Below, piece by piece: positions 1-4,348 of a stretch of 7,774 nucleotides of DNA. Positions within the stretch are counted from its first letter, which is position 1. The number at the start of each line of letters is the position of its first letter. The stretch is from Oscillospiraceae bacterium. Its GTDB lineage: Bacteria > Bacillota > Clostridia > Oscillospirales > Oscillospiraceae. Where the stretch lies: assembly GCA_016286595.1 (NCBI GenBank), contig JAEETR010000040.1:1-7774 (forward strand). The letters run 5' to 3'. The notes under the pieces are model-generated. The model searched no databases and was not told the origin of the DNA. It worked only from the letters and a program-made list of their open reading frames with translations. A program made the translations under genes and the position numbers.

Positions 1-99
1 AACAGACGAGAGGGGCAGGTGGTCTATTATTCCCTGGCGGACGACCACGTGAAGCTCATCATAGACATGGGTCTGGAGCATCTGCAGGAGGAAAAGTGA
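1..99 (+). CDS. ArsR/SmtB-family metal-sensing repressor, C-terminal fragment (5' end outside window)
   Basis: Frame 1 is open from the left edge and codes 32 residues ending at TGA 97-99. The fragment contains the end of the winged helix (R-x-G-x-x-V-x-Y-S-L-A-D) and the last helix. Numbering from the edge, D14, H16, H27 and E30 reproduce exactly the spacing of the alpha-5 zinc site of cyanobacterial SmtB (Asp-x-His, ten residues, His-x-x-Glu); CzrA has the same spacing with a final His. The family is a dimeric repressor that leaves its operator when Zn(II) or a similar ion binds. It lies 54 bases upstream of an HMA protein gene and a P1B ATPase gene on the same strand, so it is the expected regulator of that cluster. 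The DNA-binding helices, the alpha-3N cysteine site that would suggest Cd/Pb sensing, and the operator all lie outside the window. The family assignment from such a short tail is good but not absolute. Confidence 0.85.
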   Translation, partial: NRREGQVVYYSLADDHVKLIIDMGLEHLQEEK

Positions 100-104
100 T
101 CTGT

Positions 105-127
105 TTCCCGGACAAACCGGGGATTTT
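105..127 (+). other. Short hairpin with T-run between the repressor and HMA genes (possible weak terminator/attenuator)
   Basis: CCCGG at 107-111 pairs with CCGGG at 117-121 around an ACAAA loop, extendable by a G-U and a T-A pair, and is followed by TTTT at 124-127. The geometry is that of a weak intrinsic terminator. Its place between the regulator and the structural genes would allow partial read-through, but the stem is short and this is inference. Confidence 0.3.
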
Positions 128-153
128 ACGAGAATAAAGAAAGGGGAACCGCT

Positions 154-372
154 ATGAAAAAGAAATTCAAATGCGAAGTAGACTGCGCCGACTGCGCCGC
201 CAAGATCGAGAGGGCCGTTAAAAAGGTGGATGGCGTGGAGGACGCCGCCGTCAACTTCATGACCCAGTCCTTTACCCTCACCGCTCCTGACGAGCGCTTT
301 GACGAGGTCCTCGCCGCCGCCGTGAAGGCTGCGAAAAAGGCCGAGCCCGACGCGGTCATCTTCGTTAAATAA
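154..372 (+). CDS. Free-standing heavy-metal-associated (HMA) domain protein
   Basis: A 72-residue cytosolic protein that is a single HMA (ferredoxin-fold) domain. The metal loop C11-A-D-C14 is followed by A-A-K-I-E at the start of the first helix, as in soft-metal chaperones and the N-terminal domains of CadA/ZntA/CopA ATPases. An extra C7 lies just before the loop, and D10 and D13 beside the cysteines favour Zn/Cd/Pb over Cu(I), which is only suggestive. The ATG is chosen because AAAGGGGAA lies a normal distance upstream (about 140-148). The gene sits 54 bases after the ArsR-type repressor and 58 bases before a P1B-2 ATPase that has no HMA domain, so it most likely acts in trans as metal donor or regulatory domain for that pump. 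A copper chaperone role cannot be excluded from the fold alone but is less likely beside a CPC-type Zn/Cd pump with a zinc-type repressor. Confidence 0.88.
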   Translation: MKKKFKCEVDCADCAAKIERAVKKVDGVEDAAVNFMTQSFTLTAPDERFDEVLAAAVKAAKKAEPDAVIFVK

Positions 373-380
373 CATTTTTC

Positions 381-409
381 AGGCGCAAGACCGGTTCCGG
401 CTTGCGCCT
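381..409 (+). other. Intercistronic hairpin between HMA and ATPase genes
   Basis: Nine bases at 381-389 (AGGCGCAAG) pair perfectly with 401-409 (CTTGCGCCT) around an 11-base loop that itself contains CCGG-TT-CCGG. There is no T-run on either strand after the stem, so it is not a standard intrinsic terminator. It may protect the upstream message end or lower expression of the pump relative to the small protein; that is inference. Confidence 0.5.
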
Positions 410-430
410 TGAAATCATGAGGTAAGACCC

Positions 431-2317
431 ATGAATTCAAAGCAGAAAAAGACTCTATTGAGAATACTCGTCACCGCCGGGATATTTGCAGTGCTGCTGG
501 CGCTGGAACTGACCGGACCTCTCAAGCGCCTGCCGGAGTGGCTGCGGTTCGCGCTGTATTTCGCGCCGTACCTGCTCATAGGTTACGACGTTATCCTGCG
601 GGCCGTAAGAAATATCCGCTACGGCAACGTGTTCGAGGAACACTTCCTCATGAGCATCGCCACGCTGGCGGCCTTCGCCCTCGGCGCACTCGGAGACGGG
701 GAGTACCCCGAGGCGCTGACGGTGATGCTCCTTTACCAGGTGGGAGAACTGTTCCAGAGCTGTGCGGTGGGCAGGTCGCGCAGGTCCATCACCGAGATGA
801 TGGAGCTGGTCCCGGAGTTCGCCAACCTTGAACGGGACGGCGGCATCGAGACGGTGGAGCCGGAGGCGGTCCACCCGGGCGACGAGATAGTCGTGCGCCC
901 CGGAGAGAAGATCCCGCTGGACGGCATCGTCGTCGACGGAGAGTCCTTCGTTGACACCTCTGCGCTGACGGGAGAGAGCGTTCCCCGCCGGGTGAGGATA
1001 GGCCAGAGCGTGGTCAGCGGCTGCATAAACGGCGACGCCGTGCTGAAGATACGCGTAACGAAGGAGTACGAGGACTCCACCGTTTCAAAAGTGCTGGAGC
1101 TGGTGGAGAACGCCAGCTCGCGGAAGGCGCGGATAGAAAACTTCATCACCCGTTTTGCCCGGTACTATACGCCGGTGGTCACGGTATGCGCCGTGCTTCT
1201 TGGGGTGCTTCTGCCGCTGCTGGCACACGTGAGCTGGATGGACGGCGTGCGCAGGGCCTGCAACTTCCTCATCGTGTCCTGTCCCTGCGCGCTGGTGATA
1301 TCCGTGCCGCTGGGCTTTTTCGGCGGAATCGGCGCCGCGTCGAAGATCGGCGTGCTGGTGAAGGGCTCCAACTATCTCGAGGCCGCAGCCGGCATAACCA
1401 CTCTCGTCATGGACAAGACGGGAACTCTCACCAGGGGCGTTTTTGAGGTGACGGACATAATCCCAGCCGAGGGCGTCACGGAGAAAGAACTTCTGAAAGC
1501 GGCCGCCCACGGCGAGTGCTTCAGCACCCATCCCATAGCCCGCTCCGTGAAGGAGGCCTATGACGGCGTTATCGACGCCTCCGCCGCCGTGGACGCGTCC
1601 GAGATACCGGGACGAGGCATTTCCGTGACGTATCTCGGCAAACCGCTGCTGCTGGGCAACGAGGCTCTCATGGCCGAGGCGGGAGTGCGGTTCGAGCGGT
1701 GCATCCAGGCCGGTACGGTGGTCTACGCCGCGCTGGACGGTAAATATCTGGGCTGCATCGTCATCTCCGACGCGGTGAAGGACGGCGCCGGACAGGCCAT
1801 CGACGACTTGAAGCGCTCCGGCGTGGAGGTGGTAATGCTCACCGGCGACAGACGCCCCGCCGCAGAAGCCGCTGCGAAGGAGCTGGGTATAGAGCGGGTT
1901 TTCCCGGAGCTGCTGCCCGCCGACAAGGTGTCCGAGGTGGAGACGATCATCGCCGACAGCCGCGGCGGCAGAGTGGGCTTCGTGGGCGACGGCATAAACG
2001 ACGCCCCCGTGCTGATGCGCTCCGACGTGGGCTTCGCCATGGGTTCGCTGGGCAGCGACGCGGCTATAGAGGCCGCCGATATCGTGCTCATGGACGACGA
2101 GATAAGAAAGATACCCGCCACCATACGCATCGCTAAAAAGACAATAGGGATCGTCCGCTCCAACGTGGCTTTCGCCCTGGGCGTAAAGCTGCTGATACTC
2201 ATACTCAGCGCGCTGGGCTTCGCCTCCATGTGGGCGGCGGTGTTCGGCGACGTGGGCGTGGCGGTGCTGTGCATACTCAATTCCATGCGGGCTCTCAGCG
2301 TAAAAAAGCAATATTGA
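431..2317 (+). CDS. cadA: Zn(II)/Cd(II)/Pb(II)-exporting P-type ATPase (P1B-2, CadA/ZntA type), without N-terminal HMA domain
   Basis: A 628-residue inner-membrane pump that uses ATP to export divalent soft metals. In order: two N-terminal helices (about 8-28 and 39-58), a second membrane pair (about 69-110), actuator domain with T180-G-E-S183, the CPC metal site C284-P-C286 in a membrane helix, phosphorylated D328 of DKTGTLT, nucleotide-domain H367-P368, T471-G-D473, hinge G519-D-G-I-N-D524, and last helices with N578, K586 and D607-x-G. The N-x7-K ... D-x-G pattern together with CPC is the P1B-2 signature, separating it from Cu(I) pumps. Family members such as ZntA (about 730 residues) normally carry one or more N-terminal HMA domains. 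Here the protein starts almost directly at the first membrane helix and the HMA domain is a separate gene just upstream. Start ATG 431 has GAGGT at about 419-423. The symbol is family-level; exact metal preference is not determinable here. Confidence 0.95.
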   Translation: MNSKQKKTLLRILVTAGIFAVLLALELTGPLKRLPEWLRFALYFAPYLLIGYDVILRAVRNIRYGNVFEEHFLMSIATLAAFALGALGDGEYPEALTVMLLYQVGELFQSCAVGRSRRSITEMMELVPEFANLERDGGIETVEPEAVHPGDEIVVRPGEKIPLDGIVVDGESFVDTSALTGESVPRRVRIGQSVVSGCINGDAVLKIRVTKEYEDSTVSKVLELVENASSRKARIENFITRFARYYTPVVTVCAVLLGVLLPLLAHVSWMDGVRRACNFLIVSCPCALVISVPLGFFGGIGAASKIGVLVKGSNYLEAAAGITTLVMDKTGTLTRGVFEVTDIIPAEGVTEKELLKAAAHGECFSTHPIARSVKEAYDGVIDASAAVDASEIPGRGISVTYLGKPLLLGNEALMAEAGVRFERCIQAGTVVYAALDGKYLGCIVISDAVKDGAGQAIDDLKRSGVEVVMLTGDRRPAAEAAAKELGIERVFPELLPADKVSEVETIIADSRGGRVGFVGDGINDAPVLMRSDVGFAMGSLGSDAAIEAADIVLMDDEIRKIPATIRIAKKTIGIVRSNVAFALGVKLLILILSALGFASMWAAVFGDVGVAVLCILNSMRALSVKKQY

Positions 2318-2328
2318 CACGATACGCG

Positions 2329-2357
2329 TGGAAAACCAGCGCGATATGTGATAGAAT
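2329..2357 (+). promoter_or_regulatory. Predicted sigma-A promoter for the coiled-coil/vanZ-like operon
   Basis: An extended -10 (TG at 2349-2350, then TAGAAT 2352-2357) lies 17 bases after TGGAAA at 2329-2334, a 4-of-6 match to the -35 consensus. The transcript would begin near 2364. The TTGACA at 2314-2319 is too far from this -10 to pair with it. The -10 shares its last two bases with a 28-base palindrome (next entry), so promoter use may be affected by whatever that palindrome does. Confidence 0.5.
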
Positions 2358-2383
2358 AGGCCGGGGGACGTCCCCCGGCCTAT
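2356..2383. repeat. 28-base perfect palindrome (terminator-like stem or operator) between the ATPase and coiled-coil genes
   Basis: Bases 2356-2369 are the exact reverse complement of 2370-2383, centred on GAC|GTC, with GGCCGGGGG arms. As RNA it would form a very stable stem at the end of the ATPase message, but neither strand has a T-run after it (TATAACGTTA follows on plus). A transcript starting at the predicted promoter would start inside the left arm and could not form the full hairpin. It is therefore either a non-canonical terminator/3' stabiliser for the metal operon or a DNA operator. Confidence 0.6.
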
Positions 2384-2405
2384 AACGTTATTCGAGGATC
2401 AGACT

Positions 2406-3338
2406 ATGGATACAGAGAAAATCGATCTTGGCATTCTGCGGGAAAAGCTGGAACGGGCGAGAAGGATTGACGCCCTCGCCGCGGAGCTTGCCGGCCGCCT
2501 TGACAGACAGCGCGCGTCGGCGTCGGAGACGGCCGCCGCCCTTGAAAAGAGCAGGACCTCCCTGGGCAGAATGGAGAAGGGCGTGGTCAAGGCATTTTAC
2601 ACGTTGCTGAACAAGCGGGATGAGCGCACCGAAAAGCTGCGGCAGGAGACTGCCCGGTACGAGGCTGAGGCCCGGCAGACAGGCCTGCAGATATCCGAGC
2701 TGGAGCGGGAACTGACCAAGCTGGGTGAGGAGAGAGCGGAGCTGGGGGACGCGGAGGCGGCTTATCACGCGGCCTTCGGCGCCAGAGCCGAGGCTATCAT
2801 GGCCGCGGGAGGACCCGCGGCGGACAGACTCGCGCAGCTTCGCCGGGATATGGACGAACAGAACGGGGTCATCGCCGAGACTGAGGAGGCCCTGGAGATA
2901 GGTCGGCAGGTGCTGGCGAAGATAGTGCGCATCGAGGACCATCTGGAGGGCGCGGAGACCTGGGGAGCCTACGACCTTATGGGCGGAGGCGGTATATCGG
3001 GCCTTGCCAAGCACTCCCAGCTGGACGACGCCCAGACCGAAGCCAACGAGCTTCGTCCCCTTCTTGAGCGTTACCGCAGCGAGCTGGCGGACGTGTCCAT
3101 CGACGGGGATATTCAGGTACAGATAGAGGGTATGCTGAAATTTGCCGATTTCTTCCTGGACGGTTTCTTCGCCGACGCCTCGGTGCTGAAAAAGATACAC
3201 CAGTCCCAGGAAAAGATCGCCGCAACGAAGGAGAAGGTGGAGCTGGTGCAGCGCCGCCTTGACAGTTCTCGCCGGGAGGCCCAATCCAGACTGGAGGAGC
3301 TGGACAGACAGGAGAGCGAACTTATCATAAACGCATAG
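2406..3338 (+). CDS. Uncharacterised coiled-coil protein with a conserved-looking glycine-rich core
   Basis: A 310-residue soluble protein with no signal peptide or membrane helix. Residues about 1-60, 72-115, 138-182 and 262-305 are rich in Glu, Lys, Arg, Leu and Ala with heptad-like spacing, so long coiled coils are expected. Between them lies a non-coiled block at about 186-209 beginning W-G-A-Y-D and containing four glycines (G193-G196), then K202-H-S and D207-D-A, followed by an aromatic-rich stretch near 247-256 (F-A-D-F-F-L-D-G-F-F). I have seen this pattern in hypothetical Firmicute proteins but cannot give a family name or function. Start ATG 2406 is supported by GAGGA at 2394-2398. 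The stop codon overlaps the ribosome site of the following VanZ-like gene, so the two are co-transcribed and probably translationally coupled, which hints at an envelope-linked role. It is not an SMC or RecN protein: no Walker motifs are present. Confidence 0.85.
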   Translation: MDTEKIDLGILREKLERARRIDALAAELAGRLDRQRASASETAAALEKSRTSLGRMEKGVVKAFYTLLNKRDERTEKLRQETARYEAEARQTGLQISELERELTKLGEERAELGDAEAAYHAAFGARAEAIMAAGGPAADRLAQLRRDMDEQNGVIAETEEALEIGRQVLAKIVRIEDHLEGAETWGAYDLMGGGGISGLAKHSQLDDAQTEANELRPLLERYRSELADVSIDGDIQVQIEGMLKFADFFLDGFFADASVLKKIHQSQEKIAATKEKVELVQRRLDSSRREAQSRLEELDRQESELIINA

Positions 3339-3343
3339 GAGGT
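3337..3343 (+). promoter_or_regulatory. Ribosome binding site overlapping the upstream stop codon (translational coupling)
   Basis: AGGAGGT begins inside the TAG stop (3336-3338) of the coiled-coil gene and lies three bases before ATG 3347. It fixes the start of the VanZ-like gene and implies that ribosomes finishing the first gene reload onto the second. Confidence 0.75.
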
Positions 3344-3346
3344 AAG

Positions 3347-3811
3347 ATGAGGGAGAGAAAACGTATCTTCACGGTCGTACTGTTTATCGTTTACGCCGGG
3401 GTCATGGTGTGGCTTTTGTTCCTTCAGCGCTCAAGACCCTGCGATACCGCCGCTGACTACGCCTCCGCGCTGCGCTATAACACCAATTTTACGCCCCTGC
3501 GCACCATAAACGAACTGTGGTGGCTCTTCCGCAACAGCACGAACCGCTATCTTGTGGGGTTTGCCGCGGTGAACCTCATCGGAAACGCGGCGGCCTTCAT
3601 CCCCGCGGGATACCTCATGCCGGCGATATGGAAGCGCATGAGGCGGTTCTGGCTCTTTCTGCCGACCGTGACGCTTATTATCGTCCTCATCGAGGCGGTG
3701 CAGCTGTTCACGCTTCTGGGAAGCTGCGATATTGACGACCTCATCCTCAACCTGCCGGGAGCGCTGATCGGGTGGGTGATATACGCGCTCACACACAGAC
3801 GTAAAAAATAA
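3347..3811 (+). CDS. VanZ-family membrane protein
   Basis: A 154-residue integral membrane protein with four predicted helices (about 8-26, 67-92, 101-121, 133-148). It carries the family hallmarks: N76-L-I-G-N80 followed by F84-x-P-x-G-x-L-x-P92 in helix 2, E116-x-x-Q119 in helix 3, and the loop C127-D-I-D-D131 with x3-N135-x2-G138 in helix 4. The family is named after VanZ of the enterococcal vanA cluster, which gives low-level teicoplanin resistance by an unclear mechanism; most chromosomal members have no known substrate, and resistance should not be assumed here because no other van genes are present. Length matches stand-alone VanZ proteins. It is the second gene of a two-gene unit with the coiled-coil protein, and a strong terminator hairpin follows the stop codon immediately. 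Confidence 0.92.
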   Translation: MRERKRIFTVVLFIVYAGVMVWLLFLQRSRPCDTAADYASALRYNTNFTPLRTINELWWLFRNSTNRYLVGFAAVNLIGNAAAFIPAGYLMPAIWKRMRRFWLFLPTVTLIIVLIEAVQLFTLLGSCDIDDLILNLPGALIGWVIYALTHRRKK

Positions 3812-3838
3812 AACGCCGTCGGCCGACGGCGTTTTTTA
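3810..3838. terminator. Bidirectional intrinsic terminator between convergent operons
   Basis: A perfect 26-base palindrome (3810-3835, core ACGCCGTCGG/CCGACGGCGT) carries AAAA on its left and TTTTTT (3832-3837) on its right, giving a U-tract in both directions. It ends the coiled-coil/VanZ operon on plus and can end the DtxR-type gene on minus, where the reverse complement continues through the A-rich 3800-3813 segment. Confidence 0.9.
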
Positions 3839-3846
3839 TACGCGAA

Positions 3847-3875
3847 GACCCCGGCCGGATCGTCCGGCCGGGGTC
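3847..3875. terminator. Second strong hairpin in the convergent region
   Basis: Thirteen bases at 3847-3859 pair perfectly with 3863-3875 around a TCG loop. There is no adjacent T-run on either strand, so alone it is not a canonical terminator. It lies just past the stop of the minus-strand regulator gene and before the bidirectional terminator, so it probably helps 3'-end formation. Its arms share GGCCGGGG with the palindrome at 2356-2383. Confidence 0.55.
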
Positions 3876-3880
3876 GAATA

Positions 3881-4243
3881 TTATCCTCTTTTCTTCATAT
3901 GAGCCTTGACGGCCTCAAAGGTGACGTCGCTTATGTCGTGCTCGATCTTGCAGGCGTCTGCCGCGGCGGTCGCCTCGTCCACGCCCACGGCCATGAGCAT
4001 CTTCGTCAGGACCTGATGGCGCTCATATATCTTCTCGGCTATGGCTCTGCCTTTTTCCGTGAGGGTGATGTGGTTGTCACCGTCAACGTCTATATATCCG
4101 CCCCTCCTGAGCTGCGGCATGGCGCGGCTGACAGAGGCCTTTGAAAACTTCATCTCGTCCACTATGTCGATGGCACGGACCGCGCTCTGCCGAAGAGACA
4201 GCACGAGGATGGTCTCGAGATACATCTCGCCCGATTCCCGCAT
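3881..4243 (-). CDS. DtxR/MntR-family metal-dependent transcriptional regulator (short form, iron-type ligands)
   Basis: A 120-residue cytosolic repressor. Residues about 5-70 form the winged helix-turn-helix (recognition helix near S34-K-A-S-V-S-R-A; wing V53-D-G-D-N-H-I-T-L-T-E-K-G), and 71-120 the dimerisation/metal domain; the C-terminal SH3-like domain of DtxR/IdeR is absent, as in MntR. By eye alignment M7, C98, E101 and H102 match the primary site of DtxR (Met10, Cys102, Glu105, His106), while E10 and H76 match MntR Glu11 and His77. The DtxR ancillary ligands Glu83 and His98 are replaced by T80 and A94. Fe(II) or Mn(II) sensing is therefore likely, iron favoured. ATG 4241-4243 (minus) has AGGAGG at 4251-4256. 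It has its own strong promoter and lies downstream of, and codirectional with, the phosphatase gene. No metal transporter adjoins it, so its regulon is unknown. Confidence 0.92.
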   Translation of the reverse strand: MRESGEMYLETILVLSLRQSAVRAIDIVDEMKFSKASVSRAMPQLRRGGYIDVDGDNHITLTEKGRAIAEKIYERHQVLTKMLMAVGVDEATAAADACKIEHDISDVTFEAVKAHMKKRG

Positions 4244-4263
4244 TCCGGAACCTCCTTCGGTGA

Positions 4264-4278
4264 AAAATGGTTTATTTT
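4264..4278 (-). promoter_or_regulatory. Candidate operator (inverted repeat) just after the DtxR-type gene's promoter
   Basis: AAAAT at 4264-4268 and ATTTT at 4274-4278 form an AT-rich inverted repeat with a five-base centre. It lies a few bases downstream of the predicted start of transcription and before the ribosome site, a usual place for an autoregulatory site. The match is short and AT-rich, so chance is a real alternative. Confidence 0.25.
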
Positions 4279-4286
4279 CCGCTCTT

Positions 4287-4315
4287 ATTATATTCTTGTC
4301 CCGTAATTAAGTCAA
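4287..4315 (-). promoter_or_regulatory. Near-consensus sigma-A promoter of the DtxR-type gene
   Basis: Read on the minus strand: TTGACT (4315-4310), a 17-base spacer, then a perfect TATAAT (4292-4287). Transcription would start near 4280, about 37 bases before the start codon, so the regulator need not depend on the phosphatase promoter. Confidence 0.85.
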
Positions 4316-4348
4316 GTTTGCCGCACCTGCGGCCGGTGCCGCGAACTC

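Noticed and set aside
431..2317. ATPase as a 5'-truncated pseudogene that lost its HMA domain
   Set aside because: The frame is intact with its own ribosome site, all catalytic motifs and the full membrane set are present, and an HMA protein is encoded separately just upstream.
1085..2320. 411-codon open frame on the minus strand opposite the ATPase gene
   Set aside because: The plus strand here codes the conserved P-type ATPase core (CPC, DKTGT, GDGIND). The antisense product is His/Gly/Ala-rich and motif-free.
2314..2357. TTGACA at 2314-2319 as the -35 of the next operon
   Set aside because: The only good -10 (2352-2357) is 32 bases further on, twice the usual spacing, and TTGACA overlaps the ATPase stop codon. 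The weaker TGGAAA at 2329 has the right spacing.
2388..3284. 298-codon open frame on the minus strand opposite the coiled-coil gene
   Set aside because: The plus-strand frame has a ribosome site, heptad-like coiled-coil composition and coupling to the next gene; the antisense frame has none of these.
3347..3811. Glycopeptide resistance locus on the basis of the VanZ-like gene
   Set aside because: No vanS/R, ligase, dehydrogenase or dipeptidase gene is nearby; isolated VanZ-family proteins are common and mostly of unknown role.
4319..4342. Possible terminator between the phosphatase and DtxR-type genes on the minus strand
   Set aside because: The stem is only five contiguous pairs with a mismatch beyond, and no T-run follows on the minus strand, so read-through cannot be excluded and no terminator is claimed.
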